Shown: positions 1 to 5,190 of the stretch, piece after piece
Layout of the letters: the number at the start of each line of letters is the position of its first letter
How positions within the stretch are numbered: the stretch's first letter is position 1
Source: Flavobacterium sp. UBA807
GTDB taxonomy: Bacteria; Bacteroidota; Bacteroidia; Flavobacteriales; Flavobacteriaceae
Assembly (NCBI GenBank): GCA_002296885.1
Contig: DBIH01000286.1
Coordinates: 1 to 6,140, forward strand
DNA length: 6,140 nt
Direction of reading: 5' to 3'
Position numbers and translations under genes: made by a program
Notes under the pieces: generated by a model
What the model saw: the letters and a program-made list of their open reading frames with translations, nothing else
Told to the model about the DNA's origin: nothing
The model's database searches: none

Positions 1-202
1 GGAATTTTGCGATTGGGCTATCTGGATTTGTGGGTTCTAACAATTCGATTTTATTAGGACCGTTCATAAAAAATGAAGTCTTTACACCTTCGCTGGCAAC
101 TTCTTCTTCTTTATAGGGTGGATTTCCGAACAGTTTTTCGAATAATAAATTGGAGGTTTCCAAGCTATTTACAGCAATGCCGATATGTTCTATTTTTCTC
201 AT
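1..202 (-). CDS. mce: Methylmalonyl-CoA epimerase, N-terminal part (runs off left edge)
   Basis: The minus-strand ATG at 202-200 opens a frame that stays open to the window edge, giving 67 residues. It begins MRKIEHIGIAVNSLE and contains KIELLEPTNPDSPIAKF, the classic first half of a methylmalonyl-CoA epimerase of the glyoxalase/VOC fold. His6 in HIGIAV matches the first metal-ligand histidine of the family, and Glu53 in IELLEP sits where a second ligand is expected (inferred from the fold). The known cytosolic reaction interconverts the (2R) and (2S) epimers of methylmalonyl-CoA, feeding B12-dependent methylmalonyl-CoA mutase in propionate and odd-chain/branched-chain metabolism. The family is about 130-150 residues long, so roughly half lies outside the window; the truncation is an edge effect, not damage. 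The gene is divergent from rbfA. No Shine-Dalgarno is visible, as is usual in Bacteroidota. Confidence 0.93.
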   Translation of the reverse strand, partial: MRKIEHIGIAVNSLETSNLLFEKLFGNPPYKEEEVASEGVKTSFFMNGPNKIELLEPTNPDSPIAKF

Positions 203-216
203 TCTTAATAAGTATC

Positions 217-256
217 AAAGTTGCAAAGTTGCAAAGTTACAAAGAAACAAAGTTTT
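217..256. repeat. Five-unit 8-bp tandem repeat, progressively degenerate
   Basis: Five successive octamers read AAAGTTGC (217-224), AAAGTTGC (225-232), AAAGTTAC (233-240), AAAGAAAC (241-248) and AAAGTTTT (249-256). AAAG is invariant at the start of each unit and the second half decays towards the right. Read on the minus strand the array places TTTG every 8 bp just upstream of mce. Similar CAAAGTTACAAAG-type strings are, from memory, common in flavobacterial intergenic DNA. Confidence 0.85.
232..239 (-). promoter_or_regulatory. Candidate -7 promoter element for mce
   Basis: The minus strand reads TAACTTTG followed by C, matching the Bacteroidota -7 consensus TAnnTTTG(C). It ends 29 bp before the mce ATG, so a transcript would have a leader of roughly 20-25 nt. 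No clear -33 TTG/TTTG is seen at the usual 17-23 bp spacing, and the match comes from simple-repeat DNA, so this is tentative. Confidence 0.35.
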
Positions 257-319
257 GCCTCGGTTTTTAAAGATAACTATTTAGGTAACTTGTCCCTAAA
301 AAAGGCGAAAGTGAATTTT

Positions 320-361
320 AGCCCCGATTGGAGCGGCACCGAAGTATAGCGGAAAGCGGGT
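320..361. repeat. Dispersed intergenic repeat, copy 1
   Basis: Two boxes, GATTGGAGC (326-334) and GCGGAAAGC (349-357), are separated by 14 bp. The same boxes at exactly the same spacing recur at 3297-3328 in the other divergent spacer. The segment is much more GC-rich than its surroundings. It resembles a palindromic repeat recalled from many flavobacterial intergenic regions, with flanks like TAGCCCCGATTG and AGCGGAAAGCGGG. It has no coding potential that can be supported; its function is unknown. Confidence 0.7.
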
Positions 362-428
362 GGGATTTTCCTAAACAAATAAATGTTGTGCTAATAAAAA
401 TTTAAAACTCTGTCACTTTACTACTTTG

Positions 429-436
429 TAACTTTG
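429..436 (+). promoter_or_regulatory. Candidate -7 promoter element for rbfA (upstream option)
   Basis: TAACTTTG followed by C matches TAnnTTTG(C). It ends 27 bp before the rbfA ATG at 464, nearly mirroring the 29-bp distance of the mirror-image element before mce. No TTG is present at the usual -33 spacing. It competes with the element at 452-459. Confidence 0.35.
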
Positions 437-451
437 CTACTTAAAAAGTTG

Positions 452-459
452 TATTTTTG
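452..459 (+). promoter_or_regulatory. Candidate -7 promoter element for rbfA (proximal option)
   Basis: TATTTTTG followed by C matches TAnnTTTG(C). A TTTG at 425-428 lies 23 bp upstream, at the long end of the accepted -33 spacing; another at 433-436 is at 15 bp. Only four bases (460-463) separate the element from the rbfA ATG at 464, so transcription would start at or next to the A of the start codon, giving a leaderless mRNA. Confidence 0.45.
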
Positions 460-463
460 CGCC

Positions 464-856
464 ATGGAAACAAATAGACAGAAAAAAATAGGAAGCGTTC
501 TTCAGAAGGATTTAGTAGATATTCTTCAGGGTGAAGTGCGTAAAAATGGTATTTCGAATTTGGTGATTTCGGTTTCGAAAGTTTCTGTAACTACCGATTT
601 GTCTATTGCCAAAGTATATCTGAGTGTTTTCCCTCAGGAGAAAGCAGCCGAATTACTGGAAGCTGTCAAAACAAATGCTCCTTTAATTAAGCACGATTTG
701 TCGCAGCGTGTAAAACTGCAATTGCGAAAAGTGCCAAATCTCTCCTTTTATATAGATGATTCTTTGGATTATATAGAAAAGATTGACAATGCTTTGTCGG
801 GAAAAGAAAATCCGATTGAAAACCGCGACTTGTTAGAAAAACGCAAGAAATCTTAA
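464..856 (+). CDS. rbfA: 30S ribosome-binding factor A
   Basis: RbfA is a small cytosolic KH-domain protein that binds the 30S subunit late in assembly, near the 5' helix of 16S rRNA, and is needed for maturation and cold adaptation (family knowledge). The 130-residue protein starts METNRQKKIGSVLQKDLV. It shows the RbfA pattern of a basic N-terminal helix (residues 3-22), a strand with TDLSIAKVYLSVF (44-56), and the signature helix and strand LSQRVKLQLRKVPNLSFYIDD (79-99), with a short lysine-rich tail. A frame extension to TTG at 434 is possible, but the extra residues do not look like RbfA and would pass through promoter-like sequence, so ATG 464 is preferred. Length is typical of the family. 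It is divergent from mce and followed, after an AT-rich hairpin, by the permease gene. Confidence 0.95.
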   Translation: METNRQKKIGSVLQKDLVDILQGEVRKNGISNLVISVSKVSVTTDLSIAKVYLSVFPQEKAAELLEAVKTNAPLIKHDLSQRVKLQLRKVPNLSFYIDDSLDYIEKIDNALSGKENPIENRDLLEKRKKS

Positions 857-859
857 AAG

Positions 860-911
860 GTGTAATTAAAAAATAAAATCCCACTTGCGCTCTTTTATTT
901 TTTTAATTCAC
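860..911. terminator. AT-rich hairpin after rbfA, possible terminator or processing site
   Basis: The left arm AATTAAAAAATAAAA (864-878) pairs with TTTTATTTTTTTAATT (893-908), which has one extra T, across a 14-nt loop. GTG (860-862) and CAC (909-911) can extend the stem with one bulge. The stem is almost pure A/T, unlike the GC-rich canonical type, but the T-run on the right arm could act as a weak terminator in the plus direction. No promoter is visible between it and the permease gene, so read-through is expected if it terminates at all. Confidence 0.4.
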
Positions 912-914
912 ATT

Positions 915-962
915 ATGCCAGAACCTAAACTTAATAACTCTAAAATCATACGCATAATTTGA
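915..962 (+). other. Possible 15-codon leader ORF overlapping the permease start
   Basis: ATG at 915 opens the short frame MPEPKLNNSKIIRII, ending in TGA at 960-962. That stop overlaps the permease TTG start (959-961) in a TTGA arrangement, the geometry seen in translationally coupled gene pairs. The peptide resembles nothing recognised, and a frame this short can occur by chance. It is recorded because the permease start is a weak codon with no Shine-Dalgarno. Confidence 0.2.
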
Positions 963-2158
963 ATTTCCCACTATACATAGCCAAACGATATCTTTTTAGC
1001 AAAAGTAAAAACAATGCTATCAATATTATTACCGGCATTGCATCGATGGGAATTATTGTCGGAACGCTTGCTTTGTTTGTGGTGCTTTCGGTTTTTAGCG
1101 GGTTACGCGATTTCAGCCTCTCGTTTACCAATTCGATTGACCCCGATTTAAAATTAAATCCCCGTCATGGAAAAACTTTTTTTATTTCTCCGAAACAGGA
1201 AAAACAAATTACAAGAATTGGTGGCGTTGCTTCCTATAGTAAAGTAGTTGAGGAACGCGTGCTTTTCTTTTTTGATGGAAAAGAGCAGGTTACCTATTTG
1301 AAAGGCGTTGATGTCAATTTCACTAAAACCAATGTAGTTTCCAAAAATCTTTTTAACGGAAAATGGCTTCAGCCCAAAACTGATGAAGTGGTTTTAGGTT
1401 ACGGGATTTCGCAAAAATTATCGCTTGGGCTTTTTGATTACAACAATTCTTTTGAGGTTTATGTTCCGCGAAAAGGGAAAGCTGTTATTGAGAGCGAAGC
1501 TGAAGCATTTAACAAATCTGAACTTATTCCGGTTGGAATTTATGCTATAAGTGAAGATTTAGATTCTAAATATGTTTTTGCCGATTTGACACTGGCTCAG
1601 GAATTATTGGAATACAAATCCAATCAGGTTTCAGGAATTGAAGTCAAAATGAAACCTAATGCCAATGAGGCAGAAGTAATAGAAAAACTTAATACTCTTT
1701 TTCAAAACAAAGTTGATGTTAAGACCCGTGCAGAGCTAAACGCTACCTTATATAAGATGCTCAATACCGAGAATATTGCGGTCTATCTTATCTTCACTTT
1801 AGTCATTATTATTGCGTTGTTTAATTTAATTGGCGCTTTGATCATGATGGTTTTGGATAAGCGAAGTAATTTGAAAACGCTTTATAATCTGGGTTCTGAA
1901 GTTAAAGATCTGAAAAAAATATTCCTTCTGCAGGGAAGTTTACTGACTATAATTGGCGGGATTATCGGATTGATTTTAGGAATTATTGTTGTGGTCATCC
2001 AGCAGCGTTTCCAGTTAGTCATGATAACTGATTCATTATCCTATCCGGTTGTTTTCAGCATTCAGAATGTACTGATTGTTTTTGGAACGATTGTAACGCT
2101 TGGTTTTATTTCAAGCTGGATTGCCAGTAGCCGCGTTAGCAAAAAATTGTTGGATTAA
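959..2158 (+). CDS. LolC/LolE-type ABC transporter permease (FtsX-like)
   Basis: This 399-residue inner-membrane protein has the LolC/E layout. TM1 lies at about 24-46 (ITGIASMGIIVGTLALFVVL). A periplasmic MacB-like core covers about 50-265, and three further membrane segments lie at about 274-298, 322-347 and 370-390. After TM2, MMVLDKRSNLKTLYNLGS (296-313) is the cytoplasmic coupling region that contacts the LolD-type ATPase; IFLLQGSLLTIIGGIIG (321-337) is the typical FtsX-domain sequence. By homology it helps extract lipoproteins or lipids from the inner membrane; the substrate is not proven. The start is TTG at 959: an in-frame stop at 941 and the absence of ATG/GTG in between leave no upstream alternative, and MNFPLYIAKRY matches recalled homologues. 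No ATPase gene is adjacent in this window. It probably shares a transcript with rbfA. Its stop overlaps that of dusB. Confidence 0.9.
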   Translation: MNFPLYIAKRYLFSKSKNNAINIITGIASMGIIVGTLALFVVLSVFSGLRDFSLSFTNSIDPDLKLNPRHGKTFFISPKQEKQITRIGGVASYSKVVEERVLFFFDGKEQVTYLKGVDVNFTKTNVVSKNLFNGKWLQPKTDEVVLGYGISQKLSLGLFDYNNSFEVYVPRKGKAVIESEAEAFNKSELIPVGIYAISEDLDSKYVFADLTLAQELLEYKSNQVSGIEVKMKPNANEAEVIEKLNTLFQNKVDVKTRAELNATLYKMLNTENIAVYLIFTLVIIIALFNLIGALIMMVLDKRSNLKTLYNLGSEVKDLKKIFLLQGSLLTIIGGIIGLILGIIVVVIQQRFQLVMITDSLSYPVVFSIQNVLIVFGTIVTLGFISSWIASSRVSKKLLD

Positions 2159-3147
2159 ACAAATTGATATCCGGAATAAATATCCTGAATCTCCTCTAGT
2201 TCTTTATATAAAGCTTCCGCAGTTTCAAGCGTAACCAATTTGAGTCTGTGTTCCTTAAAGTTCGGAATTCCTTTGAAGTAATTGGTATAATGACGGCGCA
2301 TCTCAACTATTCCAACGCGTTCACCTTTCCAATCCATAGACCAGGTTAAATGATTTCGCGCGGCTTCAATTCGGTCTGCCATTGTAGGTTGTGCCAAATG
2401 TTCTCCTGTTTTGAAGTAGTGTTTAATTTCGTTAAAAATCCATGGATAACCAATTGCTGCACGACCTATCATCATTCCGTCCAAACCGAATTTGTTTTTG
2501 TATTCTAATGCTTTTTCAGGTGAATCGATATCTCCGTTTCCGAAAATCGGCATAGTAATTCTTGGATTACTTTTTACTCTGGCAATATGTGACCAATCGG
2601 AATGACCTTTATACATTTGGGCTCGTGTTCTTGCATGAACCGTCAATGCCTGAACGCCAATATCCTGTAATCTTTCGGCAACCTCATCGATATTGATTGA
2701 ATTTTCATCCCAGCCCAAACGCGTTTTTACCGTTACCGGAAGACTAGTTCCTTTGATTACAGCTTTCGTCAGGCGTACCATCAAATCGACATCTTTCAGA
2801 ACTCCGGCTCCGGCTCCTTTGCAAACCACTTTTTTCACAGGGCAGCCAAAATTGATATCCACCAAATCGGGTTGAACAGCATCGACAATTTTTGCCGACA
2901 TTTCCATTGCCTCTTCATCACCACCAAAAATCTGGATTCCGACCGGTCTTTCATAATCGAAAATATCCAGTTTCATTCGGCTTTTAATCGCATCACGAAT
3001 TAAACCTTCAGAAGAAATGAATTCCGAGTACATCAAATCGGCGCCATGAAGTTTGCACAAGCGACGAAACGGCGGATCGCTCACGTCCTCCATAGGCGCA
3101 AGTAACAATGGAAAATCAGGAAGTTCTATGTTGCCGATTTTTGGCAT
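2155..3147 (-). CDS. dusB: tRNA-dihydrouridine synthase, DusB type
   Basis: This FMN-dependent cytosolic enzyme uses NADPH to reduce specific uridines in the tRNA D-loop to dihydrouridine. The 330 residues match the family length (E. coli DusB is about 320). Visible motifs in order are APMEDVSDPPFR (17-28, FMN-barrel start), QIFGGD (72-77), INFGCPVKKV (98-107) with the presumed catalytic Cys102, KTRLGWD (141-147), HARTRAQMYKG (171-181), FGNGDI (202-207) and MIGRAAIGYPW (226-236). All expected FMN-phosphate and active-site positions appear intact. Residues from about 245 form the helical tRNA-binding domain. Which uridine is modified cannot be read from the sequence; DusB members range from position 17 only to several sites. 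ATG 3147 gives the expected N-terminus. It is divergent from lepA and convergent with the permease gene, overlapping it by 4 bp. Confidence 0.95.
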   Translation of the reverse strand: MPKIGNIELPDFPLLLAPMEDVSDPPFRRLCKLHGADLMYSEFISSEGLIRDAIKSRMKLDIFDYERPVGIQIFGGDEEAMEMSAKIVDAVQPDLVDINFGCPVKKVVCKGAGAGVLKDVDLMVRLTKAVIKGTSLPVTVKTRLGWDENSINIDEVAERLQDIGVQALTVHARTRAQMYKGHSDWSHIARVKSNPRITMPIFGNGDIDSPEKALEYKNKFGLDGMMIGRAAIGYPWIFNEIKHYFKTGEHLAQPTMADRIEAARNHLTWSMDWKGERVGIVEMRRHYTNYFKGIPNFKEHRLKLVTLETAEALYKELEEIQDIYSGYQFV

Positions 3148-3164
3148 GGATGAATATTTTTTTG

Positions 3165-3172
3165 CAAAAGTA
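3165..3172 (-). promoter_or_regulatory. Candidate -7 promoter element for dusB
   Basis: The minus strand reads TACTTTTG followed by C, matching TAnnTTTG(C). It ends 17 bp upstream of the dusB ATG, predicting a leader of only about 10-14 nt. No convincing -33 TTG is found at 17-23 bp spacing. Confidence 0.45.
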
Positions 3173-3191
3173 ATAAAGATTGCCGAATCAT

Positions 3192-3236
3192 GATTGTTGA
3201 TTTAGAATTTCAGATTTTATTCTGCTTTCAACAATC
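3192..3236. repeat. Inverted repeat midway between dusB and lepA promoters
   Basis: GATTGTTGA (3192-3200) is a perfect inverted match to TCAACAATC (3228-3236). Nested inside, AGAAT (3204-3208) pairs with ATTCT (3219-3223), so the whole can fold as a two-part stem with a small internal loop. It lies upstream of both candidate -7 elements (dusB 3165-3172, lepA 3271-3278), a position suited to a shared operator; no regulator can be named. Confidence 0.55.
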
Positions 3237-3270
3237 GTTAATCTTCATTCCTCAATCAAAAACTTTACGC

Positions 3271-3278
3271 TATATTTG
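3271..3278 (+). promoter_or_regulatory. Candidate -7 promoter element for lepA
   Basis: TATATTTG followed by C is a strong match to TAnnTTTG(C). No TTG sits at the expected -33 distance. Transcription would begin near 3283-3286, giving a 5' leader of about 105 nt that contains dispersed repeat copy 2. Confidence 0.5.
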
Positions 3279-3290
3279 CCGATTGAATGC

Positions 3291-3375
3291 GTTAGGGATT
3301 GGAGCAAGTACCGTGTACTGCGGAAAGCCCGACCCGCTTGCGGGTAACGCCCATACTTTGACAAGCTCAGTATGA
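3291..3375. repeat. Dispersed intergenic repeat, copy 2, with hairpins
   Basis: GATTGGAGC (3297-3305) and GCGGAAAGC (3320-3328) repeat the boxes of copy 1 at identical spacing. Between them AGTAC (3307-3311) and GTACT (3315-3319) form a short stem. To the right lie a perfect ACCCGC-TT-GCGGGT palindrome (3332-3345) and a CATACT/AGTATG pair (3352-3357 and 3369-3374) enclosing TTGACAAGCTC. The last part resembles the GACAAGCTCAG repeat recalled from many Bacteroidota genomes. The segment is GC-rich relative to its surroundings and ends 15 bp before lepA. Confidence 0.7.
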
Positions 3376-3390
3376 CAATTTTTAAAGAAG

Positions 3391-5187
3391 ATGAAGAACA
3401 TTAGGAATTTTTGCATTATTGCACACATTGACCACGGAAAAAGTACGCTGGCTGACCGTTTATTGGGAGCAACTCAAACGGTTACGGCTCGTGAAGAAAA
3501 AGCGCAGTTGTTGGACAACATGGATTTGGAGCGCGAGCGTGGAATTACGATTAAGAGCCACGCCATTCAGATGGAGTACACATACAAGGGAGAAAAATAT
3601 ATCCTGAATTTGATTGATACTCCGGGGCACGTTGACTTTTCGTATGAAGTTTCACGTTCGATAGCGGCTTGTGAAGGTGCGTTGCTAATTGTTGATGCGG
3701 CACAGAGTATACAAGCACAAACAATCTCGAATTTATACCTTGCTTTAGAGAACGATTTGGAAATAATTCCGGTACTGAATAAGGTTGACTTACCAAGCGC
3801 AAACCCTGAAGAAGTAAGTGATGACATAGTTGACTTGCTTGGTTGCAAGCTTGAGGAAATCATTCATGCTTCGGGCAAAACCGGTTTTGGTGTAGACAAG
3901 ATTTTGGAAGCCATAATCGAGAGAGTTCCGGCTCCTAAAGGAAGCAATGAGGAACCGCTTCAGGCGTTGATTTTTGATTCGGTTTATAATCCGTTCCGCG
4001 GAATTGAAGTTATTTTTCGTGTAAAAAACGGAGAAATCCGAAAAGGCCAGAAAATCAAATTTATGGCTACGGATAACGAATATTTTGCCGACGAAGTAGG
4101 TACACTTAAACTCAATCAGGTCCCGAAAGACGTGATATCGACGGGTGACGTTGGCTATTTGATTTCCGGAATTAAAGAAGCAAAAGAAGTAAAGGTTGGT
4201 GATACGATTACCGATGCAAAAACACCAACTACCAATATGATTGTTGGTTTTGAGGATGTAAAACCAATGGTTTTTGCCGGAATCTATCCTGTAGATACCG
4301 AAGATTATGAGGATTTACGTGCTTCGATGGAGAAGTTGCAATTGAATGACGCTTCATTGGTATTTGCACCTGAAAGTTCTGCCGCTTTAGGTTTTGGTTT
4401 CCGTTGTGGATTCCTTGGAATGCTGCATTTGGAAATCATACAGGAGCGTTTGGAGCGTGAGTTTGACATGACTGTGATTACAACAGTTCCGAACGTTTCG
4501 TATTTGGCCTATACTAAAAAAGAGCCTGATACTCCCATTATTGTAAACAATCCGTCTGACTTGCCAGAGCCTTCAAAATTGGATAGAGTTGAAGAGCCAT
4601 TTATAAAAGCAACAATCATAACAAAAGCAGATTTTGTTGGAAATGTTATGAGCTTGTGTATTGAAAAACGTGGGATTATTACCAATCAAACGTATTTAAC
4701 AACTGAAAGAGTTGAATTGAATTTTGACATGCCTTTGGCTGAAATTGTTTTCGATTTTTATGATCGGTTAAAAACCGTTTCTAAAGGATATGCGTCTTTT
4801 GACTATTCACCAATTGGTATGCGTACTTCTAAATTAGTAAAACTCGATGTTTTATTGAATGCCAATTCCGTTGATGCGCTTTCAGCCTTGATTCATGAGG
4901 ACAATGCTTATAATATTGGTAAAAAAATGTGCGAGAAATTGCGTGAATTAATCCCAAGACAACAGTTTGATATCCCAATTCAGGCTGCGATTGGGGCGAA
5001 AATCATTGCGCGTGAAACGATTAAAGCATTGCGCAAAGATGTTACCGCCAAATGCTATGGCGGAGATATCTCTCGTAAGCGTAAACTTTTGGAAAAACAG
5101 AAAAAAGGGAAAAAACGTATGCGTCAGGTAGGAAACGTAGAGATTCCGCAGGAAGCGTTTATGGCCGTGTTGAAACTGAATGACTAA
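3391..5187 (+). CDS. lepA: Elongation factor 4 (LepA), ribosome-associated GTPase
   Basis: LepA is a translational GTPase that binds the ribosome; it has been linked to back-translocation under stress and to 30S biogenesis or initiation (its main role is debated). The 598 residues match the family length. The G domain is complete: G1 AHIDHGKST (11-19), G2 RGITI (50-54), G3 DTPGH (76-80) with catalytic His80, G4 NKVD (130-133) and G5 SGKTG (161-165). Domain II starts near 185, followed by EF-G-like domains III and V. The LepA-specific C-terminal domain closes the protein, with [20 protein letters not shown] at about 555-574, a basic region that reaches the tRNA/peptidyl-transferase area. There is no EF-G domain IV, which separates it from FusA. 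ATG 3391 gives the standard [18 protein letters not shown] start. An A-rich AAAGAAG precedes it rather than a Shine-Dalgarno. thiL follows after 3 bp. Confidence 0.97.
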   Translation: MKNIRNFCIIAHIDHGKSTLADRLLGATQTVTAREEKAQLLDNMDLERERGITIKSHAIQMEYTYKGEKYILNLIDTPGHVDFSYEVSRSIAACEGALLIVDAAQSIQAQTISNLYLALENDLEIIPVLNKVDLPSANPEEVSDDIVDLLGCKLEEIIHASGKTGFGVDKILEAIIERVPAPKGSNEEPLQALIFDSVYNPFRGIEVIFRVKNGEIRKGQKIKFMATDNEYFADEVGTLKLNQVPKDVISTGDVGYLISGIKEAKEVKVGDTITDAKTPTTNMIVGFEDVKPMVFAGIYPVDTEDYEDLRASMEKLQLNDASLVFAPESSAALGFGFRCGFLGMLHLEIIQERLEREFDMTVITTVPNVSYLAYTKKEPDTPIIVNNPSDLPEPSKLDRVEEPFIKATIITKADFVGNVMSLCIEKRGIITNQTYLTTERVELNFDMPLAEIVFDFYDRLKTVSKGYASFDYSPIGMRTSKLVKLDVLLNANSVDALSALIHEDNAYNIGKKMCEKLRELIPRQQFDIPIQAAIGAKIIARETIKALRKDVTAKCYGGDISRKRKLLEKQKKGKKRMRQVGNVEIPQEAFMAVLKLND

Positions 5188-5190
5188 AAA

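Larger units (their letters stand above)
231..437. repeat. 14-bp perfect inverted repeat flanking the mce/rbfA spacer core
   Basis: The left arm GCAAAGTTACAAAG (231-244) is the exact reverse complement of the right arm CTTTGTAACTTTGC (424-437), with 179 bp between them. The left arm is part of the 8-bp array; the right arm lies in a looser ACTTT/ACTTTG series at about 414-437. Each arm contains TAACTTTGC reading outwards towards its neighbouring gene, so the pair could be promoter related, or simply two opposite insertions of the same simple repeat. Confidence 0.8.

Noticed and set aside
73..270. 65-codon plus-strand open frame over the mce 5' end
   Set aside because: It lies antisense to the clear mce coding frame, runs through the octamer repeat and has no recognisable protein features.
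217..437. CRISPR array or integron-like site
   Set aside because: The units are only 8 bp with no spacers, and there are no cas or integrase genes; it is simple tandem and inverted repetition.
434..463. Extension of rbfA to a TTG start
   Set aside because: The ten extra residues do not fit RbfA N-termini, and the stretch is promoter-like DNA; ATG 464 gives the family-standard METNRQKKIG start.
687..1131. Minus-strand open frames over the rbfA 3' end and the permease 5' end
   Set aside because: They are reverse-strand shadows of two recognisable genes, with no promoter or homology support.
2693..2875. Plus-strand 60-codon frame inside dusB
   Set aside because: It is antisense to the conserved catalytic region of dusB and has no independent support.
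3190..3375. 61-codon plus-strand open frame upstream of lepA
   Set aside because: It spans the inverted repeat, the lepA -7 element and the dispersed repeat; its translation resembles no known protein.
3551..3863. Two minus-strand open frames inside lepA
   Set aside because: They are shadows of the strongly conserved GTPase frame; no start context or domain supports either.
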